A stretch of 64,000 bases of DNA from assembly GCA_037349315.1 (NCBI GenBank), contig JBAIAC010000222.1:248001-312000 (forward strand), given 5' to 3'. Below, piece by piece: positions 23,336 to 34,264 of this stretch. Source of the DNA: Chelydra serpentina (lineage: Eukaryota > Chordata > Testudines > Chelydridae). The number at the start of each line of letters is the position of its first letter. Position 1 is the first letter of the stretch. The notes beneath the pieces are model-generated. The model had not been told where the DNA came from and did no database searches. It saw only the letters and a list, made by a program, of their open reading frames with translations. The position numbers were made by a program, and so were the translations under genes.

Positions 23336-23425
23336 TCTTCGGTGGGTCGGCTGGTAGAGCAAAGCACTGGAGCCGGCTCCCAGGAAGTGATCCTTACCTC
23401 ACCCTTGTGACTCCAGCTTGAAGGA
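23336..23425 (+). pseudogene. tRNA-Tyr relic, copy 2
   Basis: 'tcttcggtgggtcggctgg', 'gatccttacc', then 'gcttgaagga', as in copy 1 at 8493. The anticodon position reads 'cactggag', so GTA is lost. Confidence 0.7.
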
Positions 23426-23627
23426 GAGCTTCTTTCCTTCCCCTTGCTGAGAAAGAGCAAGGGAAGAACAAAAGCCCACATCCATAGGGGGGCAGAGGCT
23501 TCAGGAGCCCACAGTGTTTGCCCATCTGGGGCATTGTGGCTGAGATCTCTGCTGGCCAGCGCCAGCGCTCGCAAGGCGCTAGTGTGGATGCTGGAGGCTG
23601 GGTGCTGGATGCTGAAGGCAGAGACCC

Positions 23628-23699
23628 AGCAGAGTGGGGCAGCGGCAGCGTGCTGGGCCCATAACCCAGAGGTTGATGGATCAAAACCATCCTCTGCTA
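23628..23699 (+). tRNA. initiator tRNA-Met (CAT)
   Basis: A 72-nt match to vertebrate initiator tRNA: A1 with the 3' end 'cctctgcta', three G-C pairs closing the anticodon stem (GGG/CCC), loop CCCATAA, and the initiator T loop ATCAAAA. TTTT is at 23717-23720. A C11-to-G change weakens the D stem. Its paralogue at 62.18 kb lost the 3' third. Confidence 0.88.
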
Positions 23700-24215
23700 G
23701 GCAGGTGCTTGTTTCGTTTTGCTCTGGGCCTGCAAGCGAGGGGGCGACCAGCAGAGCGCCGAGAGCCGGGGCCGTGAGGCAAGAGGTGGCCGAGGGGTCG
23801 GACTGCCAGGGAGCTCCCCGGCCCCTCTGGCTGCCTGGGCTGAAGGCGAGAGCCAGGCCTGTGCGTGAGGTCTGAGTGCCGGTGGCTCCCCCACACCTTG
23901 GGAGGGTCTGTCCCAAGGCAGCGGCCCAGCCCCCCTCCAAGGGGGGTGCGTCACACCAGCATTTCTTGCCCCGTTTGGGGAGGTTCAGCCTCCCCGAGCC
24001 CCTTGTAGCCGCCGCCCACGCGCAGTGTCACTGGTAGATACGGGCAGAGGAGACTCGGGGGCCTGGGCTGGGAAATCCCTGGGTGAAACTGGCTGCCTGA
24101 GCCCAGCCCCTCTGCACTCAGGGGAGCGGTGAGAGGGGGAGGGGCTCAGGGAGTAAATCCTCAGAAACCTCCCCCCTGGGTTTGTAATGTCAGAGCCCAG
24201 AGAACAAGTCCCTGC

Positions 24216-25277
24216 GTGTGTGAAGGGAGGGGCTGTGAGGGGGAGGGTCCATGGGGGTGTCAGTGTGAGGGGGAGGGGCTGTGAGGGGGAGGGCTACGGG
24301 GTGTCTGTGAGGGGAGGGGCTGTGAGAGGGAGGTCAATGGGGGTGCAGTGTGAGGCGGAGGGGCTGTGAGGGGGAGGGTCCATGGAGGTGTCAGTGTGAG
24401 GGGAGGGGCTGTGAGGGGGAGGGTCCGTGGAGGTGACAGTGTGAGGGGGATGGGCTGTGAGGGGGAGGGTCCATGGGGGTGTCAGTGTGAAGAGGAGGGG
24501 CTATGAGGGGAGGGCTATGGGGTGTCTATGAGGGGAGGGGCTGTGAGGGGGAGGGGCTGTGAGGGGGAGGGCTATGGAGTGTCTCTGTGAAGGAAGGGGC
24601 TGTGAGGGGGAGGGTCCATGGGGGAGTCAGTGTGAGGGGGAGGGGCTGTGAGGGGGAGGGTCCATGAGGGTGTCAGTGTGAGGGGGAGGGGCTATGAGGG
24701 GGAGGGCTACGGGGTGTCTGTGAGGGGAGGGGCTGTGAGGGGGAGGTCAATGGGGGTGCAGTGTGAGGCGGAGGGGCTGTGAGGGGGAGGGTCCATGGGG
24801 GAGTCAGTGTGAGGGGGATGGGCTGTGAGGGGGAGGGTCCATGGGGGTGTCAGTGTGAAGGGGAGGGGCTGTGAGGGGGAGGGTCCATGGGGGTGTCAGT
24901 GTGAAGAGGAGGGGCTATGAGGGGAGGGCTATGAGGTGTCTATGAGGGGAGGGGCTGTGAGAGGGAGGGGCTGTGAGGGGAAGGGGCTATGAGGGGGAGG
25001 ACTATGGAGTGTCTCTGTGAAGGGAGGGGCTGTAAGGGGGAGGGTCCATGGGGGAGTCAGTGTGAGGGGGAGGGGCTGTGAGGGGGAGGGTCAATGGGGG
25101 TGTCAGTATGAGGGGGAGGCTCCATGGGGGAGTCAGTGTGAGGGGGAGGGGCTGTGAGGGGGAGGGCTAAGGAGTGTCTCTGTGAAGGGAGGGGCTGTGA
25201 GGGGGAGGGTCCATGGGGGAGTCAGTGTGAGGGGGAGGGTCCATGGGGGAGTCAGTGTGAGGGGGAGGGTCTGTGAG
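24216..25277. repeat. 45-bp G-rich VNTR, about 23 units
   Basis: The unit is built on 'gggaggggctgtgagg', 'gggagggtccatggggg' and 'tgtcagtgtgag'. The paralogous position (62727-62800) has only about one and a half units. Plus-strand G-runs make quadruplexes likely. Confidence 0.93.
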
Positions 25278-26527
25278 CATCTGGTCATCTCCAGGCAGCA
25301 GGAGCCCCCTGACATGGGAGTTGAACCGCCCCCTCCCCCCAGGTGCTTTGGGGGGCCTAGAGCCCAGCATGGAGCTGCTGTCCCTGCAGGGCCCCTGGGA
25401 GTCACAGATGGGTGATGTGCGGTTACTGCCCCCTCTGTCCTGGGCTGGGGGACTGGAGCCCCCGGAACAGCCCTGTGGAGACTCAGCCCTGTGGGGGATT
25501 CACTGTGTGTGGAAAAGCCCGTCTAGGAATGGGGGTTCCCAGCTGCGTTACAGCGGCGTGACGGAGAGGAAAGAGTTAATGCTTTAGGACAGTCTGGGGG
25601 CGCTGGATGGGAAGGAAGGTGCCCGGCTCTCAGGCTGCAGAACGGCCAACCCCAAACGTTCAAAAACCCTGAGCCAGGCTCACCGAAAATCACGAGATGG
25701 GCTTTGAAATCATGAGATTGTGTAAAATTAATAGATTTGGGATCTTTTTATTTGCTTTCTGCTTGATGAGCCTTTAGGGCGCACGGGGGAGACATTGTGA
25801 ATCTATTTCCAAGCTAACAAGGGCTAGAAACATCCTGTGTCTTTAAGAGCGAAGGCTGAAATCATCACGTCTCCCCCTGACTCCAGGAGCTGGGGCTTCA
25901 AGGAAAACAACAATTCTCATCAGACTCAAGGCAAAATCAGGAGCGTTGGCAGCACCGAATGGGACGGAGTCTTTATTCTCCGGGATCCCCTGGAGCCGGG
26001 TTCCCAGCCTTGTTCTTTCTGTGGCCCCCGCCCAACATGGTATAAAAACTCCACAGCCCACCCGTGCCACAACGACTGTCTAACGCCGGCCCTGCTGGCT
26101 GGTTTAGTTTGGCAAATCCCCCCCTGAAACCTGCTCACTGCCCCCCCCCGGGGGCTCTGGACCCCTGGCTGAGAACCACGGCCTGGGAGCTCTGTTTAGA
26201 AGGGGGGAGCAAAGCTGCTGCCTTTCCCCATGGCTGAACTCAGGCCCTTAGCGTGGGATATTCCTGCCCTGCCAGCGACCCCAGGAAAGCTCACTGAGCC
26301 GCTGCCTGGCCTCAGGGACAGTCTCAGCCGGCAGGGCCCCAGGGGGCAATGAAGCAGCTGGGTCAGGCTGGGAACCCTCATTCCCAGAGAAGTGCCCTGG
26401 CTCCCTGCTCAGCAGCTGAGAAGTCAATTTCCCCCCACGCCCGATGAACCAGCCTGGAGCTCAATGCAGCGCTGGGGGTTTCTCCTTTCACTCCACTGAA
26501 GGCTGCTATCAGATCTCCCAAAACCAG
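25278..26527. other. duplicated non-coding segment
   Basis: Present again at 62.79-63.96 kb. No exon or RNA gene was seen. A C9G5 tract at 26141-26154 is the counterpart of the C13G21 tract at 63.64 kb. Confidence 0.55.
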
Positions 26528-26613
26528 GGCTCCAGATGAGGCTTGAACTCACAAACACTCCATGCATCACTGCCCTATAAGTACTGCGCATTAACCCTTT
26601 GTGCCACTGGACC
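26528..26613 (-). tRNA. tRNA-Ile (TAT) with intron, minus copy
   Basis: On minus: 'ggtccagtggcac', 'gcagtacttata' (anticodon TAT), an intron of about 12-15 nt, then 'gttcaagcctcatctgg'. TTTT follows (complement of 26520-26523). Acceptor position 2 is G where C is expected, against G71, and the discriminator is C instead of A, so function is uncertain. It sits in the block missing from the 63.9 kb paralogue. Confidence 0.72.
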
Positions 26614-27291
26614 CCACACTGGATAAACCACATTGACTAGATCTTGACCAACAATTCTGGACCTTGACACAAATCAATGGCTCCCCCTAAGAATGGGGTT
26701 GTGTGACCTGCCTTATGTCCTGGCGCCATCTTGTGGCCATTTCCTTTCCCTCCTTTCAGTGAAAAGCTTTGGGGTTTTGTTTAGAAACTTTATTTCCTCG
26801 GGAGAGACCCAGGAGCGGGGGCTGCCTGCGTGTACCCAGCACCCACTAGATTAGAAGGTGACCGACAAACACCCTTAAGACGAGGCAGCCGTCAAAAAAA
26901 TCATCTCCCTTCTTCCCTTGAGTGACAGCCTGAATCGGTCCTTGTCCGGGCAGAGCCCAAGGACTGGAATCAGCAGCAGCAACAAACCCTCAGTGCGTAG
27001 CAGGAACAACCCAAACTGTGCGTTCGAAGGAGCTGTCTCCTTCCTTCGGGGGTCACGTTTGCCATTAGGGTCACTGATTTTCATTTCCCTTCTCTGAGGG
27101 CAGAGATGGGGCTGGAGCCACCTCAGGCTGGGATGTGGAGCCCAGGTCCCCACCTGTCAGTTACTGTGGGGACCTGTCTCTGCTCACAGCTGACAGGCTG
27201 CCTCCGGCCTCTCCAGCCAGCTCCTGAGCGCTGTGGGGGTGAGTCATTTGTCAAGCATCAGTGGCACACAGGAGAGGTGCTTTTACATGAT
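26614..27291. other. unassigned
   Basis: 26.80-26.86 kb matches the end of the second duplication copy. The rest has no recognised gene. Confidence 0.4.
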
Positions 27292-27363
27292 GCATTGGTG
27301 GTGTAGTGGTGAGCAGAGCTGCCCTCCAAGCAATTGACTTGGGTTTGATTCCCAGCCAATGCA
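27292..27363 (+). pseudogene. tRNA-Gly (TCC), probably inactive
   Basis: The body and ends are Gly ('gcattggtggtgtagtgg' ... 'agccaatgca') with anticodon TCC, and TTTT at 27375-27378. Two near-invariant bases are lost: U33 is C (loop CCTCCAA) and C56 is T ('gggtttgattcc'). The anticodon stem also has a C28-A42 mismatch. The copy at 60064 has none of these defects. Confidence 0.82.
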
Positions 27364-27595
27364 GGGATTTGAGGTTTTCCTGGCTGGGAATTGGTTTAAT
27401 TTCAGTCACGTTGTATCAGTTTATCAATGGAATGAGAGAATTAATGTCCCAACTCCCAGCAGGTCATTAAACATCCAGTGGGGGAAGAAAGGGGCGGGAC
27501 TATGCAGTGAGCTGTTGGAGTCACCCTCGTATTACAATGTTTGGTTTATTTTTTTTTAATTTTTCCTTTACTTCCCTCTCCCTGTTGGACTCAGG

Positions 27596-27950
27596 GCCTT
27601 TAAGGTCAGAAGGGACCAGCGTGATCATCTAATCTAGGGTGACCAGACAGCAAGTGTGAAACATCGGGATGGGGTGGGGGGTAATAGGAGCCTATATGAG
27701 AAAAAGCCCCCAAAATTGGGACTGTCCCTATAAAGTCGGGACATCTGGTCACCCTAATCTAGTCTGACTTTGTGGCCCTTGCAGACCAAAGAGCCCCACC
27801 CACTCTTGGAATAGATCCCTAATCTCTGCTTGAGTTACTGACAGCCTCAAATCATGCGTTAAAGATGTCAAGTTACAGAGAATCCACCATAGACACTAGT
27901 TTAAACCTGCCAGTGACCCATGCCCCATGCTGCACAGGAAGGTAAAGCTA
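27596..27950 (-). mobile_element. CR1 3' end (minus) split by a MITE
   Basis: CR1 tail text 'aggtcagaagggacc' and 'gatcatct' is interrupted, then resumes with 'agtctgac' and 'caaatcatgcgttaaag'. The interruption is a copy of the AGGGTGACCAGA MITE, so the MITE is younger than the CR1. Confidence 0.85.
27635..27754. mobile_element. short MITE, AGGGTGACCAGA family, copy 2
   Basis: The termini are 'agggtgaccagaca' and 'tctggtcaccct', with 'taataggagcctatat' inside. 'aatct' flanks both sides. The exact target duplication is ambiguous. Confidence 0.85.
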
Positions 27951-28814
27951 TTAATCTGAGCTACCGACACACTTCACAGCATGAAATAAACAATTTTCTG
28001 TTCAATGAGTTGTGTTCATTTAAATAATATGAAAAATATGGGAAAGGCAAGATATGCACCTTTATTTTTTTTATTATTTTTTTTATTTAAAGCCTCATGG
28101 CATTGAACAACCCACGTGATATAGTTAATGTACTACATAATATTTAAGGAAGTTAAGAAAGACATGCTTATGAAGTAAGAGTTTGTTTCTTCTGTAATTA
28201 ATTGATCCCGGCCCCATCAATTGATCCTGGCCTGATGTCTGTCTGTGGAATTTACTAGTTACTATTTTTATCCCAGCATATTTAAAGACAAAACTGCTTT
28301 ACAAAAGCTCCTTTATTTTAGGTTATAGAAACAGGCCACTTCCCCACCTATTTCAAGGAGATGGAATTATCCTGACCACAGGGAACTTAAAATAACATGC
28401 TCAAGATCACACATTCCTGTGTGAGAAAATAAAGGGAGAAAAAAACAAGAAACAAAAGTACCAAACCCTTGTTGTTTCTACCCAAGTGATCAATGAGACC
28501 AGAAAGTGAGACTAGAGAAGTCAGACTGTGCAATTAACTATCTGGTACTGCACTAACTCTGCAGTTACTTATAATACCTATATAATACTTATTATATAAT
28601 CATAATACTTATAATACTTCATATTATATCTTTGTTTAATTGATGAAAACATAAACTAGAGGATTGGAACTGATTTCAGCTGAGGGACGTGTTTGCCAGG
28701 CTTCTATGTATTTGCACAGGTAAACGTTGGCTGTTTCCATTCATTTCAGGCATCCCCATTCAGTAGAACTCTAGAACAGAATGGAAATGCAATTATTTTT
28801 GTTAAAGGTTTCTA
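27951..28814. other. AT-rich unassigned stretch
   Basis: Contrasts sharply with the GC-rich neighbourhood. 28.62-28.81 kb is paralogous to 55.70-55.90 kb upstream of the other Cys-type tRNA ('aattgatgaaaacataaac'). No gene recognised. Confidence 0.5.
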
Positions 28815-28886
28815 AGGGGGCACTTGGATTTCAACCAAGGACCACTTGATGTGCAGTCAAAAACTCTACCACTGAGCTATTCCCCC
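28815..28886 (-). tRNA. tRNA-Cys (GCA)
   Basis: 72 nt on minus with 'ggtagag', anticodon loop CTGCACA (GCA), T stem CTTGG/CCAAG and 3' 'gccccct'. C56 of the T loop is G ('ggttgaaat'), the acceptor has an A6-G67 mismatch, and no TTTT follows within about 20 bp. Its activity is therefore doubtful. Confidence 0.75.
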
Positions 28887-28939
28887 CTGGCCTTTACCTA
28901 AGTGAGTCAGTGATCTTAAGGATCTTGAAGGAGAGGCCC

Positions 28940-29165
28940 TGCCTCAGCGACCTCCTCACTCCTGACCCGCAGCCCCTTCTATCCCAGCCCTGAGCTCCCC
29001 AGTCACCGCTCTGCCGGTGCCCCTCACTCCCGACCCGCAGCCCCTTCTAACCCAGCCCTGAGCTCCCCAGTCACCGCTCTGCCGGTGCCCCTCACTCCCG
29101 ACCCGCAGCCCCTCCTGTCCCAGCCCTGAGCTCCCCAGTCACTGCTCTGTCGATGCCCCTGTCGG
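28940..29165. repeat. 68-bp VNTR, about 3 units
   Basis: Unit 'cctcactcccgacccgcagc' through 'agtcaccgctctgccgg'. The same repeat has about 11 units at 53.72-54.47 kb. Confidence 0.92.
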
Positions 29166-29389
29166 GCGATGCTCTGGAACTGCTCCCTACGAAGCCAGTC
29201 AGGACTCTGGAGGAGCCTCCTCGCTGAGCCGACTGTCTCCAGGGCAAGAAGCTTCCCCAGCTTCCACCTTCCTGGGTCTGACCCTGGAGCGTTCAGCATC
29301 CCCTTCTTCACCCAGCGGGGCTCGTGGGGAAGCCAGAGGGCCCTGCCCCCCAGCTCCGCAGTCAGACGTGACTCTCAGCCAGCCAGTGA

Positions 29390-29841
29390 AACAGAAAGTT
29401 TATTAGACGACAGGAACAGGGTCTAAACCAGAGCTTGTAGGTACAGAGAACAGGACCCCTCAGTCAGGTCCATCTTGGGGGGTGGGGAGGCCAGAGGTCC
29501 GTCTGGACCTCCCTCCATGTGCCCAGCCAGCTCCAAACTCTCCAGCCCCTCCTCTGCCTTTGTCTCCTTCCTGGGCCAGGAGATCACTGATCCCTTTGTT
29601 CCCCAAACCCTTCAGCCGGCACCTTTGCAGGGAAGGGGCCCAGGCCAGCAGTTGCCAGGAGACAGGGTGTCGGCCATTCTGTGTCATCACACTGGCCCTC
29701 TAGGGCTTTGCAACAATCACACACCCTTATCCCACCACCTAGAGACTTAAGAAATGCAGAGGGGAAACTGAGGCATAGGGGAAACTGAGGCACCCACTCA
29801 GTATTCAGAAGAAACATTAGGAACAGTCCCACTTCGTTACA
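29390..29841 (-). mobile_element. probable LTR fragment (minus), copy 1
   Basis: On minus it starts TGTAACGAAGTGGGAC and carries AATAAA (complement of 'tttatt' near 29400), followed by a GC-rich stretch that leads into the 68-bp VNTR. The duplicate is at about 54.70-55.15 kb. No coding part is seen. The family call rests on recollection of this LTR style in turtles. Confidence 0.5.
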
Positions 29842-30121
29842 CCCTCTCTAAATGTTTGTTTAAATCACTTGGTGGTGGCAGCGTAAAGTTCAAGGACAAA
29901 AACGTGCCTTGGGGACGTTTTTATCCTAAACTGGTAAAAATAACCTTAGGGGGTGTTTCATGCAGGTCCCCACATCTGTACCCTAGAGTTCAGAGTGAAC
30001 CCTGACAACCTCCTTCCCAGGGCTCTAGCTGAACCCAGAGCATTGGCCAGAGCGGCCAAGAAGAGGTTCCAGCCCTGAAGGGAGCAGGACTTTCAGCATA
30101 AAGGGGAAAGTGCACAAAGAA

Positions 30122-30194
30122 CAACCGCGAAGGGACTCGACCCCTCAATCGTCTGATCCGAAATCAGACGCCTGATCCATTAGGCCATGCGGTC
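30122..30194 (-). tRNA. tRNA-Arg (TCG)
   Basis: 73 nt on minus: 'gaccgcatggcctaatgg', anticodon loop TTTCGGA (TCG) in a perfect TCTGA/TCAGA stem, 3' 'gcggttg'. T54 is G ('gggtcgagtcc') and acceptor pair 7-66 is mismatched. Possibly functional. A damaged paralogue is at 55424. Confidence 0.8.
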
Positions 30195-30568
30195 ACATGG
30201 GGAAAGTCTCTCCAAGCACTTCTTTAGAAAAGACGGAAACTGTGCTTCTTGGGTCATCTCCGGAGGGGGCAGAGACACTGTGGGCACAAGGAGTCGAGTT
30301 CCCAGCGAGATGTGAGACTCAGTTCCATGGAGCCAGGAGCAGGATTTGGTGGGGAGGCTTAAACATGGGGGATTGGGGAGCAGAGGACGGACCGGCTGTC
30401 TAGGTGCGGAGATTTAGTGGCACTGGGCCACAGGAGGGAGGAGCAGGAGGAATCCTGCTGATGGGCTGTGGCCATGGAGAAAAAGAGGAAGGGCTCCTGG
30501 GAATTTTTTTTGTCTCTGTTTTACCTGCCTGCTCTTGTGGTGGAAGGGGGGTCGCTACACTCCCTAAA
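30195..30568. other. Arg-unit flank, duplicated
   Basis: 30.19-30.33 kb parallels 55.50-55.62 kb ('gtctctccaagcacttctt'). No gene. Confidence 0.55.
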
Positions 30569-30633
30569 GTGGGCTAGCTCGGTCAGTAGAGCCTCACGCT
30601 TCTAGTCTGGGGTTCAAGCCCCATGTCTGGGCA
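30569..30633 (+). pseudogene. Lys-type tRNA relic
   Basis: 'gggctagctcggtcagtaga' and 'gggttcaagcccc' are Lys-like D and T arms, but the gene is only about 65 nt and the anticodon region 'cacgcttctagtctgg' is collapsed. No usable anticodon can be assigned. Confidence 0.6.
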
Positions 30634-32136
30634 CTCAGCTTTTTAAGTTCCCTTGTGTGCCAGGAGCCAAATGATCCCTGGTGGTGTCCAGAGCCACCCC
30701 CGGGTTCCCAGAAGCCCTGGCCATTTCCTGGACAGGCCCCTTGCACCTGCTGAGTCCTTAGGAGTCAGGAGAGAGGCTCACACCCACAGGAGAAGGCCCA
30801 GACAGCGCAGTCTGGGGCTGGCAGGAAGCGCTGGGGGGCCAGGTGCTGAGAGACCCGAGGGGAGAGAGGGAGAGAAGCGATGAGGACAGAGTGCCAGTGT
30901 AAAGGGGGTTATGGTCCTGCTAGTGCAGCAAACTTTCCTGGCTTATCCACGACCCCGGTGGAATGGGCTAGAGAAAGGCCCTGAGTCCTCACTCCCACTC
31001 CCTCACCCAGAGGCAGCCTGACCTCGAGGACTCTCTGTCTACTCTCCTGTGTGGCAGAGTCCTCGTGACCCCGATAAGGCTGGGCCCAGGATTCCTGGGG
31101 GTCTCGACCCCCAGTCTTGTTGTGGTCACTTAGAACAGGGGCTGGGGTGTCCCCACTCTGGGGTTCTCTCTCTGCTCTGGATGCTTCCCTGACCCACGGA
31201 TCGTTGCATGTGCTTCAAGCAAATCCAATGGGTTAAAGAGCAATCGATTTAAACCATAAGGAAAACGGGAACGGTTCAAGGGAAACACGTCACCTCGTTC
31301 TGTGGCTCAGGGATATCGCAAACAGCGTCTCTGGGACAGACGGGACGTTCACAGTCTCCCCCTCACATGGCCCAGGCCCTGGCTGTGGTGCAGGGATGCC
31401 ACCGGTCGGACACGTGCTCTGGCGGTGGCCCCATGCCCTCAGGCTCTAGATGGCAGGACCCTTCCTCCCAGCTTCGGCCCCCATGTCGGAGTTATGATCC
31501 CACATTGAGGGCACGGAGGGAGCCTCACTCAGCCCTCGTCTGCCCCAGCTCTTCCCCAACCCTTCCCTGAGCCTGGGCCCCTGTCTCCTGGCCCAGCTTC
31601 GTTCCCCTTACCCCTGTCCGCTCCCCTCTCCCTAGGAAGCCACAGCACTACTCCCAGCCCCGGTTCTCGATCGCGGCTTCCGAGGGGCCGCAGACACGGA
31701 CAAGAGGGCACAGTGTGAAAAGTTTGGGGATCACTGGATTAGGGTGACATCCTCAATCACTTCTATGCAGTGCAATAAAAGGTATTTCTCACCCACCTCG
31801 CCCCTCCATCAGGACGGACTCGGTATGTTCTGCCGCCCTTCACTCGGACAGGAAGGAGAATAACATTTCATTCCACTCAATGCTACAGTGATTTGTAACC
31901 CAACACCAGCCAGAACTGGTTCCTTTGGCAAAGCGGCCCCAGCATGCTGCATACCCAGGCCGAGTAGGGGTGTCTGGGCACACATGGACTGGTCCTGAAG
32001 TCTTTCCCCAGCTCATCACTCGATGTGAGGGGGGAGCTCATCCAGACCCTGCTTACACTTAGTATTTAAAAACTCCTGATTATCCCTATCTCTGCTGGCC
32101 TGTGATTTCTGCTCCTGTCCTTTTTTTGACAGCTCA
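30634..32136. other. no gene recognised
   Basis: Mixed sequence with short frames. No splice-flanked exon, tRNA or clear transposon end was seen. Confidence 0.4.
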
Positions 32137-32218
32137 GATGAGGTGGCCGAGTGGTTACGGTGATGGACTGCTAATCCACTGTGCTTTGCACGCATGGATT
32201 CGAATCCCATCCTCATCG
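32137..32218 (+). tRNA. tRNA-Ser (GCT)
   Basis: An 82-nt type II tRNA: 'gatgaggtggccgagtgg', loop CTGCTAA (anticodon GCT), variable arm 'tgtgctttgcac', box B 'gattcgaatcc', acceptor GATGAGG with CCTCATC, discriminator G. There is one mismatch each in the anticodon and T stems, and no TTTT follows closely. A CR1 copy begins about 50 bp downstream. Confidence 0.85.
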
Positions 32219-32264
32219 GATGCATTTAATCTTCTCCTTCCTTTAGAAGCAACCATCTCCCCTT

Positions 32265-33395
32265 TTGGTACAATGAGAGACCAAAGGATAGGAATAAATG
32301 GTAAATTTTCACAATGGAGAGGGGTAACTAGTGGTGTTCCCCAACGGTCAGTCCTAGGACCAATCCTATTCAACCTATGCATAAATGATTTGGAAGAAGG
32401 GGTAAACAATGAGGTGGCAAAGTTTGCAGATGATACCAAGCTGCTCAAGATAGTTAAGACCAAAGCAGACTGTGAAGAACTACAAAAAGATCTCAGAAAA
32501 CTAAATGATTAGGCAATAAAATGGCAAATGACATTTAATGTGGATAAATGTAAAGTAATGCACATTGGAAAAAATAACCCCAACTATACATACAATATGA
32601 TGGGGGCTAATTTGGCTACAACTAATCAGGAAAAAGATCTTGGAGTCATCGTGGATAGTTCTCTAAAGATGTCCATGCAGTGTGCAGCGGCAGTCAAAAA
32701 AGCAAACGGGATGTTAGGAATCATTAAAAAGGGATAGAGAATAAGATGGAGAATATCTTACTGCCCCTATACAAATCCATAGTGCGCCCACATCTTGAAT
32801 ACGGCGTACAGATGTGGTCTCATCTCAAAAAGGATATACTGGCATTAGAAAAGGTTCAGAGAAGGGCAACTAAAATGATTAGGGGTCTGGAACGGGTCCC
32901 ATATGAGGAGAGATTAAAGAGGCTAGGACTTTTTAGCTTGGAAAATAGGAGACTAAGGGGGGTATGATAGAGGTATATAAAATTATGAGTGGTGTGGAGG
33001 AAGTGAATAAGGAAAAGTTATTTACTTGTTCTCATAATAAAAGAACTAGGGGCCACCCAATGAAATTAGTGAGCAGCAGGTTTAAAACAAATAAAAAGAA
33101 GTTCTTCTTCACACAGCGCACAGTAAACCTGTGGAACTCCTTGCTTGAAGAGGCTCTGAAGGCTAGGACTATAACAGGGTTTAAAAGAGAAATGGATAAA
33201 TTCATGGAGGTTAAATCCATTAATGGCTATTAGCCAGAATGGGTAAGAAATGGTGTCCTTAGCCTCTGTTTGTAAGAGGGGGGGGTGATGGATGGCAGGA
33301 GAGAGATCACTTGATCACTACCTGTTAGGTCCACTCACTCCGGGTCACCTGGCATTGGGCACTGTCGGTGGACAGGATACTGGGATGGATGGATA
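32265..33395 (+). mobile_element. CR1 LINE, 5'-truncated ORF2 with 3' UTR
   Basis: Reverse transcriptase remnants in order: SGVPQRSVLGPILFN, then the catalytic FADDTKL (about 32428-32445), then a stop, [27 protein letters not shown], and after a frameshift [20 protein letters not shown]. The 3' UTR ends in 'gggatggatgg'. Stops and frameshifts make it dead. It inserted just 3' of tRNA-Ser. Confidence 0.93.
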
Positions 33396-33597
33396 GTTGA
33401 ACCCCAGGCTTTAGCATGATCTTTGGGCTTGTATTCTGGAAATGCAGGAGTGGCATTACCTGCCACGAGTCCCTCATTTCACGCTCCCCAGCACAGAAAA
33501 GCAGCGTGGGCTTGTGAACCCAGTGGGCCCATGCGGGTGATCTTTCTTCTCTTGCTCTTTCTCAGCGAGGGGAAGGGAAAGAAGCTCTCCTTCAAGC

Positions 33598-34083
33598 TGG
33601 AGTCACAAGGGTGACGTAAGGATGACTTCCTGGGAGCTGGTTCCAGGTCTTTGCTCTACCAGCCAGGGCCGGCTCTAGGATTTTTGCCGCCCCAAGCAAA
33701 AACAAATTTGGCCGCCCCCCCTGTTTTTTTCTTATGCCACCCCCACTTCAACTCCGCCCCTTCCCCAAATCCCCAGCCCTGCCTCCTCCCCCGAGGCTCT
33801 CAAGCCTAGAAGGGAGGGGGAGCAGCGGCACGCGAATCAGCTGTTTCGCGCGCCGCAGCCGCTCGGGATCTCCCCCTCCAGCAGGCGCGCGAATCAGCTG
33901 TTTCACATGCCGTGGTGTGTGAGCCAGCGGCAGCAGCGGAGGTGAGCTAGGGCAGCCGGGGCACATTTTTAGGGGTGGCATGGCTGGCGCCAGAATGCCG
34001 CCCCTAGAAACTTGCCGCCCCAAGCACCAGCTTGTTTTGCTGGTGCATGGAGCCGGCCCTGCTACCAGCTGACCCATCGAAGA
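33598..34083 (-). pseudogene. tRNA-Tyr relic, copy 3, interrupted by a MITE
   Basis: On minus the 5' part 'tcttcgatgggtcagctgg' lies at 34083-34064 and the 3' part ending 'gcttgaagga' at 33598. A 398-bp hAT-type MITE plus its target duplication separates them. Same body and defects as the other Tyr relics. Confidence 0.75.
33664..34061. mobile_element. hAT-type MITE with perfect 8-bp target duplication
   Basis: Terminal inverted repeats CAGGGCCGGCTC and GAGCCGGCCCTG, flanked on both sides by CTACCAGC (33656-33663 and 34062-34069). No transposase. It sits inside the D arm of a tRNA-Tyr relic. Confidence 0.93.
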
Positions 34084-34130
34084 CCTGCCACCACTTTCTC
34101 CAGCTTCTCCACCCGGTATGGGAGGTAAAC

Positions 34131-34264
34131 CACCTGGTGTCACTGTTGCTCTCTGAGAGAGACGCTGTGTGCGTCACCCCACGTGGCCACCCGGTGTCAC
34201 TGTCGCTCTCTGAGAGAGACGCTGTGTGCGTTACCCCAAGTGGCCACGTGGTGTCACTGTCGCT
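34131..34264. repeat. 57-bp E-box minisatellite, third array (inverted)
   Basis: About two and a half units on minus, between the Tyr relic and the inverted KRAB-type 5' segment. The Tyr-side junction matches that at 8453 ('taccgggtggagaa'). Confidence 0.93.

Larger units (their letters stand above)
23401..26860. repeat. segmental duplication, copy 1 (partner 61947-64000)
   Basis: Collinear with the last 2 kb of the window with scattered differences only. Three structural differences stand out. Copy 2 lacks about 43 bp at the 3' end of iMet. Copy 2 has 1-2 units of the 45-bp VNTR instead of about 23. Copy 2 lacks the stretch of about 370 bp (26430-26797) holding tRNA-Ile. The partner runs off the window end, so the full length is unknown. 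Confidence 0.9.

Noticed and set aside
23056..23940. 294-codon minus frame across Val, Tyr and iMet
   Set aside because: It overlaps three tRNA loci and is only partly kept in the paralogous copy at 61.9 kb, without any domain.
25310..25345. Box-B-like 'gttcaactccc' on minus as a tRNA
   Set aside because: No matching D arm, anticodon stem or acceptor pairing. The same stretch at 62.83 kb is equally unsupported.
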